Shown piece after piece: positions 32,954 through 44,652 of a DNA stretch of 64,000 nucleotides. The notes beneath the pieces are model-generated. The model was given only the letters and a program-made list of their open reading frames with translations, did no database searches and was not told the DNA's origin. How positions within the stretch are numbered: the first letter of the stretch is position 1; each line of letters begins with the position of its first letter. A program made the position numbers and the translations under genes. The stretch spans positions 3,720,001 through 3,784,000 of the forward strand of contig BSYQ01000008.1 in the NCBI GenBank assembly GCA_030272585.1, written 5' to 3'. The DNA comes from Bryopsis sp. KO-2023 (Eukaryota > Chlorophyta > Ulvophyceae > Bryopsidales > Bryopsidaceae).

Positions 32954-34419
32954 ACCGTTGAAACATTCGTTGTTGATGTGTACTGCATTTCCACCTCCTG
33001 ATTCAGGAGTCCTGAATCCTAACAAGTAATGAACAAAAGTCTGAGTAGGTCGGTTTAAAGGCTTCATTTTTCACAAAATGGTTGGGAAAGGATATATCAA
33101 TGTACTCAAACATCAATCTTAAACATCAGTTTTCAACATTCGTATGGTCTCCTGGAGCAACGGCGCCCACCCAACAAGTCAAAGCGGTCTTTAAATTCCT
33201 AAGGCTCCCCAAAAAAATGTCAATTGAATATCACGAGTTGGTTCAATAGAATCACTTTCCAAATTTCATAAGGTCAATATTTGGCAAATTCTGTTCCGAG
33301 GCCTATCGAATCAGCCTCATTTGGTCAGTTTTTTCTTATCCAAAAAAAAAGCCTTCATTTTATTCGTTTGAATCAAGATATCCAACCATGGAGGATGGCC
33401 AATGCTTACCCCTCTTCCATAGATTACTTTGCACAATACATCAACGCAGTTGAGATTTTCTTATTTTGTTGAGAGAAAAAAAATAAAACTGGACATGTAA
33501 AAAAAAGCTCCGCCTTCGTCTGTTTTCGCCCATGAATTTGTCTTGCAACCCACTTGCAACCCAAAAATGATTTATTGAGGGGTGTTCAATTTTCCCCCTT
33601 GGGGTTTCTGGGGATGTTCTTTGGCTCTTTTCAACACTGAAACGCAAGCAAGCAAAAGGATCAAAAATTGATTTACGATTCTACCCAAACACTGTGTCAG
33701 ACCGCTCACTATGTCAGACTGCTCACTATGTCAGACCGCTCACTATGTTGTCTTTCCTTTCTTGTTCTCACAGCAAGGAGCGCTGTAGAATTCGTCCAAA
33801 AAATTCTCAATCCTCCCCTCGTTTTTCTCTTTCTTTTTTTAATTGTTGAAGGGGATATGATTTTCAGAACGAAATATTTACACCAGCAACGAGTGCTGTA
33901 AAATCGTTATAAGTTACAACAATTTGCATTGTTATTTCAGTATGTTTCCTTCTTTTTCTACCCTTTTTTTTTCTTTCCATCCAGTAAAAGAAAAAACATA
34001 CTATTATAGCTATTTTTTTTACCCCTGTTCCAATATCAAATCCTAGTATTTTCAGTACAAAAAAGCATTGTGCCAACCCCATTTTCCAGAGGCCTTGAAA
34101 AATTCAAAAAAAAAGAAAATTATATATATATACCCCCCCAATGAAAAAATTTCACAAAACATCAGAGAGATAATCAATTCGCTCCCTTCCCATTTCCTTT
34201 TTCTTTTTTTTTTAACAAAATATTTTTCAATTCAATTTACCACCCCCAACACACAGCCCTACATTCAATCCTTTCTTGCGTTTTTTTTCGGCCAAGAATT
34301 TCCACCCCCTGGTTCCCTCATTCATCTAAAAACATGCAATTTTCTATTCTAAAACAGGAATGATCGCCCCAACCCCCCCCCTTCCGCACCAAAACACACA
34401 CCCAATCATTCCTTGACAT
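32954..34419. other. Intergenic, no supported gene
   Basis: AT-rich sequence with T and A runs and only short frames. It contains the small tandem repeat at 33696-33746. Confidence 0.5.
33696..33746. repeat. Three tandem copies of a 17-bp unit
   Basis: GTCAGACCGCTCACTAT is repeated three times, the middle copy with a single C to T change. Confidence 0.9.
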
Positions 34420-37400
34420 TCAGCGAAGTGGAATGTCACCAATTCCCTCCAAAATGGCAAGAGCTTCGTTTTCATACTGCTCCGGAAAACTGAATTCCGC
34501 ATCTTGCCCCCAGCCGTCCATACCATCGGTCCCCATCATGGTGTCATTCAACTTTTCATCATCCCAGGCCATCAGGTGTTTGATAAGAGGGTCTGACATG
34601 GACATCGCTCCAGTGTCCACTTCAAAGCCAGCTGGGCGAACTCCACATAGCCCTCCGCTTCCTCCCCGAAACCCAGGCCTCAGCCCATCGCTCCCAGGAT
34701 CAAGCTCCGAGTTGAGATGTGCATGTACATTTGCATGTGCATGTGCATGTGATGCATGCCTGAAATCTGATTCCCGATGCCCATCCCCATTCGGCTGCGG
34801 ATTTGCATGCATGAAACCTAGATGATCTCGGACATGCATGTGGACCGGCGTGTTTCTGATATGTATTTGGGGGTGCTCCCCGTTTTGCAAGGAAGCTTCC
34901 ATTCCAGGTGGGGGCGATCCAGACGGAGTGCTGCACTGAACAGAGCCCACCGACGGTCCGGATTTTGGCGAGCCAGGCCTCGAAGTGATGTTTCTTTTGA
35001 TTGCTTCCTGATACGTGAAAGGCGAAGGGGGTGGTTTCATCGCTAGCGGAGGATCAGGAGGCTGAGGCAGACTGGGCATATCGATCGGGGTTCCGATGTG
35101 CGACATGGGGCCGTCGGAGAATCGATTGGCTGGTGGGGTGGATGCTGGATGGACGGCCAGGGTGGGTGCAGGCGGGGTTCGAGGGGAGGGCAGGATGTTG
35201 AAATCGCTTTTGATTGGGCGAACAGGAATTCCACGTAGCAGTTGGATCATGGAGGGCTTTTTCTGGTCCGAAGAAGAGCCTTGGGGATTTTGGTCTGGGC
35301 GGAGGCTGGCGGTGATTTGTTGATGCAGGGCAGGATGTTGGTAAGGGGAGATCGGGGAGGGGCCTGGTGGAGAATCGGCTGCTTCGGTCAAATCGATGGG
35401 ATCGGTGCTTTCCAGGCTCACTTGCATGAAATCTGCCGACAAGCTGTCCGCCTCGTCGAAAGTCGGCAAGTTGGAAGGGTCCTGTGAATGAGCAAAAAAA
35501 TAAAAAATTAAAAAATTAAAAAATATATATATATATTATTGTATTTTAGGGTAAAAGATATCTGGGATGTTCTTCATCCTTCTGAAATTGACTGGATCGA
35601 TTTTCCACATGCCATGTTTTTTACAAAATTAATTATGGAAAAAATCGTCACGCTAATTACGTTTTTTTCTGACAAGGTGTAATAATTTTCGGGCGTAACA
35701 CGTTTTCCCGTAATTAATATTTAGTAAAAAACACGGTGTTGAAATATATTCCCCCTAAAAGACAAAAATCTTTGAAGACTTGGCAAATGGTTTTTCAACC
35801 TCGTTTTTCACAGTTTTTCAAAATATTCATCCACCGTGAAAATAAAAATAGTACAAAAAAACCCCGTAAGAATATGCACCTTCTCGAACGCTTCCGAGTC
35901 GAAATGTAAAATTCCCCAATCGGGATGACCAGGTTGCGCCCAAGCCTCCATGGCCATGCGATGGAGCTCCCCCATCGCATCGTACTGCCATGCCCAATCT
36001 TTTTTCAAAACAAACTTTTTGTCTTGTACCAGGGCTGCAAAAAAAATCGAAACGGGCAAAAAGATCACCAATTTCAATTGACTTTAAATAAAAATTAACA
36101 AAAGAAACCACCACACGATAATATCGATATAACTGTCCATCTTCTGAATGCTGAACTTTTTGAATAAAACCGGAAGCTATACAAATCAGGGGCAAGGTCA
36201 AAACAAGAAACCGAGCTCTTTTTTTTTTTTTTTCGAGCGAAAAAATGGGGGGGGGAAATAGGAATGTTACTTACCGACAGGCCCTGTGGCGAAGTCGATA
36301 ACGGCACAATTGGACTTGTAAATGATGAGTTGAATGGTGCCAGCCCTTTCTCGAGGTCGAAAATATCGCATCCTGTTATCGTATTCCACTGCCTTTGCAG
36401 CATGACCGACCATTCGATTCCAATCCACGTCCGATAATTTCATGGCATGTATGATCTGCAGAGAAGTAAAAAACAACATGATTATGCGAATATGTATTAT
36501 ATTGGTCCAGATTCCCGGTATATATTTCTGCTTAGTTGGAAAAGTCTTTTATTGATTCGTTGTTTTGGGACTTGACTTGGAAATCAATCTCTCTCAAATA
36601 AGTTGCGGACACTTGATTTTACAGGATTTTATTCTTTTGAAGCAGAGAGAAAAAAAAAATATAAGCATCGAATTCGTGGTTCATCCCCTCAACACTCCTT
36701 CATTTTTAAAAAAGTGGGCGCACTGAGCCGATTTTTTGCTTTTCATAAACATTCCAGTTATGCCATTACAGATTTTTTTTCTTTATGTTTTTTCTTCGAT
36801 GCAAACGACGTTGCGAGGGTTTTTTCCATAAAAAAACCAAAATCAAATCCTACCTCTTTCCGAACGGGACCATGCTGATTAACAAATCTAGCACACTCTT
36901 GAAACTGGGCGACTGCGATGCAAAAAAATTAAAATTAAAATTAAAAATTAAAATTATAATTAATTTTTTTATTTTAAATATAATAAAATATACCGAGCCT
37001 CTTCACTGATTTATTTTTATTTTTATTTTTTCTCATTTTGCGGTCGGCAAAGTGAAACCCACGCGCTGAAGACGAGGTAAAGCATTTCAATCGTTCGTTC
37101 ATATGATTAGCTTTTTTTACATTTTTTTTTTCAAGGTCCACTGCAATGTCGAAAGCAGCTGAAAATCATTACATGAAACCTCCTTTTCGGCGAAGGAAAT
37201 TAAAAAAAGTAGGAAAAAAATGAAGAAAAAACAAACAAACACACAAACAAACAAAAAGCAAACAGATGGGCAAGCGGCGCAATAGGATACGCAACGATCA
37301 ATGTGGATCCACTGACACACGCCGATTGGTGGGCTGCCTGCTCTTATATTGCTTGCTAGCTTGGTTTAGCTAGCTTTTTTTTTTTCTTTTTTTTTTTTTT

Positions 37401-40400
37401 TTGGGGGGGGGGGAGGGGTTGCACCTGTGGAAACGCTCTTGATTAGGCCGTCGGCTCTGACATGTTGGCACAGGCTTTCGAATTTTTTTGCCCTTTCCTT
37501 CCCCATTCTATCGAGTTTTTCCACATCATCCGTCAGGAAAGGAATTTTCGCCTTCAGTAGGGGCCTGGCTCTTGAAGTGACCTGTGTTTTTGAACCAAAA
37601 AAAAAAAAAATAACAATTAAAAAAAAGAAGAAGAAAGAGAAAATGCAAATAGTTTTGAAAGATAATGCAAGTCGTGCTCTCTTCAAAATAAAAATAAAAA
37701 TGGATATTTCGTTTTTTTTCGAGTGTCGATTTTTAAAAACATGTGCTTATAGGATTCTTGTGCTGGTTATGCCCGTTAATTGATGCTTTTTTTTGCACGA
37801 ATACATTTTATTACATTGATAATTTGGATATAAAATTTTCCGGCAAAACACATTTCCATGAGAAAGGGGCTGCTCTCTTTAAAACCTTGCCTTGTGAAAA
37901 ACACAACATCAAAAAATTGTTTTTTATTCAAACATATGGAGGGGAAAAATTTAAAAAAAAAATCGCAGTACAAAACAGACAAAAAATTTATGCAAATATT
38001 TTTTTTACCGTTGCGAAGCTTTTTGAAACGAAAGCCTTGATCTGGTGAGGGAACGGAAATCCTCTGGTTTCTGGACACACTCTAACCAGCAATCGAAACG
38101 ACCCGTTTTTACAGCCATGATGAGAGCTGCTGCTCGTGGTGGTGGTCAAGTCGACAGGAAATGTAGCAACCCCACCCTTAGTTCAAAAAAAAGAAACAAA
38201 ACGAAACAAAACAAAATTAAGCCCGTTTGGTCCATTGGAAACCACAGAAAGAAAGCAACTGGTTAAGCATGATATAACCAGAACCAAGATGTATTGATTG
38301 ATTGATAACCAGAACCACCACATGGCTCAGAATCCTTACAGGGGGGGGGGGCCTGATGCAAGAGCGACATGAGGTAAATCAATTAACCCGATTAGTAATT
38401 GTTTTAGTAAATGTTCTTGGTAATATGCTATCAAAAAAAAGAAAAAGAAAAAAGAACATTGTGTACATATAAAGCAGGTCACTCTTTTGTAAACGATGCA
38501 GAAAAGAGTGAGGGGAAAAAGAAAGCTGGGGAAAAAGCTGGGCACCGCTGTATCCATAAATTGTGAATTTTTTTCAATATATATTTCTTGACAAAGAAAA
38601 CACAAACTTGTTTCAAAAGGAGAAAGTGATTTTTATTTTTTTTCTCACCTGCATTCTGAACCGAATGCCATCGTCCTGTTTGTGCTGAGATGTGGTCGAT
38701 TTACTGTCCAGCAATGGGAGGCCATCCTAAATCAAGCAATAAACAAAAAAAAAGGGGGGGGGGGAGGGAAATTAACAACTTTAGCAAAATCAACCCTCTT
38801 CTCAACAGCATCGGCTGTCAAATATCATTTTGCAACACATGCCAAAAAAAAAAAAAATACTCGGAAAAAAAGAGGAAATCCTGCAAAGAAAAAGAGTGAG
38901 GTCGTGGTATTTTTATTTATTTTTTTGCGGAGAAAAAAGTCACACACATGACCAAACCATGAATGAACAGATTTGCAATTCACATTAGGCAAACTTGCCC
39001 AACGAATGCCATCCACAACGAGGTGATTTAGCCACCAGCCAAAACCCTGGTGTGAAAAACATATCTACAGATGGAGCTACTCACCAGCTTGAACATATCG
39101 ATGTACGGACGGAAATCTTTCCCACAGTGCGAAACCTCGTTGTTTGAATTTGGATCGAACTCATGGCCCTTCAACAGCGACACTATCAGCTCCATATCTT
39201 GGGGGACGATTTCGCCGGTCCTTTTTTCTTTCAAAACGATTTTCATGGGCTGGCCGCAAGTCGAAAGCAGTCCTCCGTGCTCGATGTATTTGTCTGACAT
39301 GAATTCGTTGCCGCATTTTCGACTCGGATTTCGTTCGCACAATAGGCAGGAGGTCTCCCCACAGCCGGTTGCCCTGAATCATGGAATATGTAAGATGTAT
39401 ATGTACATACATATATATATATAGAGAGATTAAACGAATGAATGATTGTTTAATTTACATTAGGTGAACTTGCCCAACGAAGGCCGTCCACAACGAGGTG
39501 ATCCAGCCCTGCCCTTAGTAAAAATCCGGCTCAATATACTCAGTTCTAGGAAAACCTCCACAGTTGCATCTAAGATACAGTAAACCTAATAGAAAATCCC
39601 TTTTACAAAAAAAAAGTGAAAGTGAGAGTGAGAGTGCCTAACAACACCCTGGAAACGAAAACTGCCTATATCTATCTGTTCAATTTTTTTTTCCTGTTTT
39701 TTTTGCGAATGTATAGAATCAAGTTCCATTCAAATTGAGCAACACACTTACGCGCAATCGTGTGTTAGCTCCAGATCGAACAAAATCGAAGGACTGCCAT
39801 CGGCACCATTGAGTTGTTCCGTCAAAGCCAAAGATGGGGCGCCGTTTGCTGGATTTAAACCTCCAGAAAAATACGATTGGACCCCTTTTCGCTTGACCTC
39901 CCTCAAACCATCCAGTAGCAACGGACAGCCTGTCCCCCCCCCCCAAAAAAAACAAAATGAAATAAAAATGAAAACGTAAAATTCAAAGAAAAAGTGAAAT
40001 CCAATTTTAATAGGGGAAAAAAATAGCAAAAATCAAAGTATTATCCAGAATGAAAGGTCATTTTTTTGTTTTTTTTTTATTATGTCAAAAAAAAGTAAAG
40101 AAATATCAAAGATAGCAAATATGAGCAGAAAATAACCACCAAGGAAAAATTCGCTTACTGTTTGGATATTTTTCTGCAACTCCGGGAAGAAAATGTTGCT
40201 CGAAGAATCGATCCAAAAATTCCTGTGTGAAATCATAAGGAAAATCATCGAAACACGAAAAAGAAAAAAAAAGAGAGAATGACTTTTTCATTTATTTTTA
40301 ATATTTAAAAAGTTTCGATTAATTCCAATTTGTATTTTTAATTTCCGACTTGAAACCAATTCAGCATTCCCATATCAACAAATCTTCATCAATGAATTGA

Positions 40401-40606
40401 ACTTTTTTCTTTCCTGTTAGAATAAGACTCACCACAAAATCATTAGAAAAACGTCTGTCCACCTGGAAAAACCAATTCCCCCATATAATTAGAACAAATT
40501 TTTAAATTTACAAAGATAATTGGAAAAGGCCCCTACCAAGGAAACATTTCTTCTTCAAAAAGAAAATATACAGATATATTACCCCTTTCATTGAGTTACA
40601 AGACAT
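34420..40606 (-). CDS. CBP60-like calmodulin-binding/transcription factor-type protein
   Basis: Twelve exons (40606-40583, 40462-40433, 40222-40159, 39929-39752, 39373-39085, 38726-38649, 38176-38009, 37581-37425, 36912-36854, 36455-36275, 36034-35880, 35481-34420) sum to an intact 814-residue frame with consistent phases. Residues 20-280 match the pattern of the CBP60 DNA-binding core: IVLKEKRTGEIVPQDMELIV, then GVATFPVDLT and GSFRLLVRVCPETRGFPFPH. Residues 280-460 resemble its conserved C-terminal part: FLTDDVEKLDRMGKERAKK, STVAQF, MKLSDVDWNRMVGHAAKAV, RMRYFRP, then WQYDAMGELHRMAMEAW. A Cys-rich insert (GCGETSCLLCERNPSRKC) is unusual. Residues 460-814 are Pro-rich with His/Ala repeats and an acidic end, like an activation region. 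CBP60s regulate immune genes in plants. The assignment rests on remembered patterns, so a related Ig-like factor is possible. Confidence 0.62.
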
Positions 40607-42426
40607 TTCTTAAACCACCAAAGAGTGGGTTGGTCATTACTAATATGATCAGGACCCTCCCTTGGTGCGGCCAACTCAATCAATTGGCACTGGGTAACTC
40701 GTCCATTTCGTCCGTCCGACAGGCGAATTCCATACACTTGAGAGGGGGGGGGGGGGGGGGAGATTCCAAATTCGACTGCAAGTATGTCCACAGCGATTTC
40801 CGCGATCTCGGAGTTGGAATCGCGCAATTCTCGAAAAATTCAAGGACCCATGGTTGTCCAGCCGCACGCATTCATCGTGATAGTCCCGGAAGGTACTAGC
40901 GTTCAACAAGGAGTTGCGATCCACGCCAGGGCATATGTATGAATGTGTATACGACAAGAGACATCCGCGGGGAACGAGCAGTGGGTTTGCTTGGGACTGT
41001 CACAATACATAAACCAGGACGTCGCGCAAGGATACTCACCGCCATGCTCCAGTTAGTGCAGCTCTCCTGTGCCTGGGTCGAAGAAGTTGAGAGATCTATC
41101 GGGCTGTTAAGAAGAAATATGATCGACGTGCGGGCTGCTTCGTAGCGGCTTTTCGGTAGGAACGGGGACAGGACGTATGATGCCCATCGAAATGACCGCG
41201 AGTGATTTTACGCGCCACGTGCGTCGCGGCCGAGGTAGTGATGCAGGCAAAAGAAGCTATCAGGAAGCGACGCGAGGGGGACTGTAAAATGGGAGTGAGC
41301 CCTTTTTACAGGGACACGGTACGATTCGTAGGTGGTGGGGCGTTTGCTGGGCAGCCAGCTTTCTACATGACCTCTTTTTCCGAAAAAAAGGGGTAGCAGC
41401 CGCCTTTTTGAAAGTCGACGTTAAAACTTCGGTCTTGTAGACATTCTTCATCGAGCACCTCTGGGCAATGTCTCTATCCACTGCTGTGCTACTCCACTCC
41501 CCTCTTTACCAGTTTCCCCAAAGACTTCGACTGGCGCCAAACGGAAAAAGGAAACCTTGCAGAGTGCAAGCGAACATAAATAGATAAAGAAAAAATTAAA
41601 CGAAACGAAATGAAATGAACCAGCCGGCTCTTGCAAGAATCTGATGAGTACTCTCAATCAATCCCACCAATACAGCAATTACAGCTTACAAAACGGATCC
41701 TTGCAAAAATACCTTCGAGCATTTTTTTTTAAGCCGTACTTGAGTCAGGTAACCTGACCCACTTCAGGTCATTCGCAAAAGCGACCTAAAAAATATTTAT
41801 TTACCCGTTCCGTTCTTTCTATTTTTGTATCCACCCTTCGAAAGATGCTGTGGTGCTGTGGGTTATTTCCAGAAGCCGTTAAAAGTCGCCAGGGACGGTT
41901 CCTATGTGCGACATGGGGAGGGTTGGTTTAGGGTTTAGGGTTGTGCGAGCGACCGGCATAGGGCACATTCGTCGGACATGGGATTTGTTTTTTATTTTAT
42001 TTATTTTTTTATTTTATGAGATGTGTTATTTCCTGTGGTCTTCTAAGTTGGCTGGATTCCTCCAAACTCGTGGGTACATTGCTGCTACTTTCCTAGTGCT
42101 CCTCAACACTGGCTAGCACAATTCCTTCACAAAGTTGGATTGATCGAAAGTTTACTGTATCTTGAAATATTTGGATTGTGGTTTCCTGGAGAAGATGCTT
42201 CCCTTGATGGGTGATACCAACCTTCTGATTGTGTGTGTCAAAAAGATGCATGCCAATTTCTATGGGTGGGTGGTTTCTTTTCTTTTCAACTAGCAAATCG
42301 CAAAAGACACACTGTGTCAACTGGCAGTCCACAGGATATTTTCCAAAATCAACACAAATCCAAGTTTTACAGCACTCTCACATTTGCAAATTCAAACAAT
42401 GGTTTATATAATTAATTGTATTGTAG
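40607..42426. other. Intergenic, 5' flank of CBP60-like gene
   Basis: Minus-strand frames at 40588-40957 are open in all three frames around a run of 17-18 C and could hold an alternative upstream exon, but no frame is convincing. Nothing is supported in 41000-42426 apart from a telomere-like motif. Confidence 0.4.
41927..41942 (+). repeat. Short TTTAGGG telomere-like repeat
   Basis: TTTAGGGTTTAGGGTT, two plant-type telomere units. Probably an interstitial remnant or chance. Confidence 0.45.
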
Positions 42427-42671
42427 GCCTGTTGCCTTGTGGGTCGCAGCTTGGCGCCCAAAATTATAGGAAAGGGTCCAAAATTGATCAAAGTTGAAAT
42501 CTTGCCTAGAAAGAAAAGAAAACACCACCCAAAACCAGTCACACCAATCACCAATCACTCAGCTGCACTTCAAACGATTCGGGCGGCTTCTTCGTTGAGG
42601 CCAAAAACACGTGCTTTTGAGACAAAAAAAACATCCATTCTGTGAACGGCGACATTAGAAAAAAAGTGAAC

Positions 42672-43200
42672 TCAGCGGCCACCACCGCCGCCACCGCCGC
42701 CACCGCCACCACCGCCTCCTCCTCCACCCCCGCCGCCGCCGCCACCACCGCCACCACCACCGCCGCCGCCTCCTCCATAACAGCCTCCGTTGCACTTACA
42801 TTGGCAACGCCATTCATCCCAGTACGCGCCATGGCAGCACTTGTTTTTGCCGAACCAATAACAGTCTGCGAAGTATCAACCAAAGAAAGCAACTCAAATG
42901 CTTGTCGCGAAAACCATAAAATCGCACCCGACACGGTTGAGTACGTTTTCACTCACTTGTCCAACCGCAACCAGTCAATCGGCGCCCGGGAGCCAAAGAT
43001 CCTTGTGGAGCCTTGATCCCTGCATGAGAAAGTAGACACCATCGAATTCGGTTTTCCAATAAGGCACAATTTTATCGCTGCAACTTGTTGAACGAGGAGC
43101 AAGAGCTGGAAACATGAAACCGACCCGTTTCGGCCACCGCCACAGTCACAGCTGCGCTGGCCACGAGGCCAACCAAGAGAATCGCGACAAAGGTGCGCAT
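42672..43200 (-). CDS. Secreted eight-cysteine peptide with 33-residue polyglycine tail
   Basis: Paralogue of 26377-26948 with the same three-exon plan: 43200-43125, 43019-42957, 42865-42672, 110 residues. Signal peptide, linker and eight-Cys core are identical in sequence to copy 1. The YITIY pentapeptide is reduced to Y, and the polyglycine run is 33 instead of 41, again followed by Arg and a stop. The base change at the exon 2 border is silent (Gly in both). Intron 1 lacks 14 bases present in copy 1. Exact conservation of the exons against indel differences in introns and tail suggests a recent duplication, possibly with selection on the core. The function is unknown; export is inferred from the signal peptide. 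Confidence 0.82.
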
Positions 43201-43268
43201 CGTCAGCTGCAATCTAAAGTGCTTTGCGAACAGTGTTTCTTTTCTGCAGAAACGACTATCCACCAGCG

Positions 43269-43275
43269 TTTTATA
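43269..43275 (-). promoter_or_regulatory. TATA box of secreted peptide gene, copy 2
   Basis: TATAAAA at the same distance (about 70 bases) from the start codon as in copy 1, within identical flanking sequence. Confidence 0.7.
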
Positions 43276-43614
43276 CCCAACCTGCTCACCACCTCTTCTT
43301 CTCGGTGCCCAGGTGGTCATATCATGGCGGCCGAACCCCACAAATGGTGTGACCTGGATCGCTATGTGGTCACTAGATTCGTTGGATTCACGAGGCTGAT
43401 CAGCTTTTTCTACACCGGGTTGTGGTGGTTGATGTAATTGATATCATCGATGTTTGTTTGTTTGTTTGTTTGTGGTGGTTGATTCGCTCTCTCAGAGTAA
43501 TAGGGGTGACAAGGGTTTTGGTTCTTCTGATAACATTTGAAGGTTTGGTTTGGTTGGTTGGTTGGTTTGTTTGTTTTTTGGAGATTCTAATTTGTTTTTT
43601 GGACGGGTTTCTAG

Positions 43615-44652
43615 ATTTTTCCGCAATAGAAAAAATCCTACTGGCTTCTTCGTGGAAGTTGGTTTCATGCAGTAGCCTATTTTTCTTCTCTACATTTTGT
43701 TCGTCATGATTTGTCGATTCTTTCGGGGGTTTCTTTTTCTTCAAACCATCCTTCGTGGAGCTTTGCCGCTGTGCAACTTGATGATATTTTGCCGCCAGCA
43801 GCACTCAGTTCCCCCGAGGAGTGGTTCGCGAAGGAGCAGGTTACCCAGAAAGCGTTGACGTTGCTGGTTGGGGAGCGGCGGTTTGATGCTCTTTTGCGTC
43901 AAGGGTTCCGGCGGGATGAGGCGCGTTTGCGAAGTCTCTCTCTTCCTTATTCTGGGGCTTACCTTTCTGCTTTGCCTAATCAGGCGTTGGGGACGGAGCT
44001 TTCTTCGGCGGCGTTCAATATTTTATTACGATGGCGGTTGGGTCTCCCCATGTATGAGGATGGCGCTGTTTGTCCCATGTGTCATTCGTCCATGGATGTT
44101 TTTGGTGATCATGCTATCATGTGCCAAGTGGGGGGCAGTGTTTTGGCTCGTCATAATAGTATCCGGAACTTTTTGTTCCATTTTTCTCGGTCGGCGGGTG
44201 TGCGTCCTCGCATGGAGTTGCACGTAGATTCTTCTTTTGAGCGTCCGGCCGACGTATTTTTTCCGTCTTGGCGGCATGGTAAGGCGTGTGTTATTGATGT
44301 CACTGTTTCGCATCCTTTACAGCAAGCCACTTTGGCTCGGGCTACTCGCGAAGCGGGGGCGGGCATTTTACGTTGTGTGGATCGCAAGGCTCAAGTGGCT
44401 GAGAAATGTCATCGTTTGGGGTTTGATTTTATCTGTTTTGCGGCCGAGTCTTTTGGCGGGTTTTCTTCGGACAGTGGTCATTTGATTCGTTCTTTATCCC
44501 GCGCAGTTGCGACTTGTCAAGATCTCCCGGTTTCAGTTGTTGTTGAAAGAGCGTGGCAGCAGCTCTCTCTTTCTTTACATCGGCCTCAGGGTAACGCTTT
44601 TTTGGAGCGATCTTCTTTGTCGTTTGATTCTTTTGCTTTTGATCGAGGGTAG
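43615..44652 (+). mobile_element. 5'-truncated LINE, restriction-like-endonuclease type, ORF C-terminus
   Basis: The frame codes the C-terminal third of a LINE polyprotein. A zinc-binding block (CPMCHSSMDVFGDHAIMC) is followed by a PD-(D/E)xK-like endonuclease core (RPADVFFPSWRHGKACVIDV TVSHP), as in R2/NeSL-type elements. It aligns along its length with the LINE at 59910-61198 (LRSLSLPYSGAYLSALPNQA / LPHSGAFLAALPNQALGTEL). Reverse transcriptase is missing through 5' truncation. Upstream similarity starts around 43615 (SWFHAVAYFSSLHF). The frame from about 43711 to the TAG at 44650-44652 is open. The 3' UTR differs from that of the other copy, so they belong to different subfamilies. Confidence 0.82.

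Larger units (their letters stand above)
42427..43395. repeat. Segmental duplication carrying secreted peptide gene, copy 2
   Basis: Same-orientation counterpart of 26088-27135. The copy starts in 3' flank shared almost base for base (CAGCTTGGCGCCCAAAATTATAGG against CAGCTTGACGCCCAAAATTATAGA) and ends beyond the shared promoter. Confidence 0.9.
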
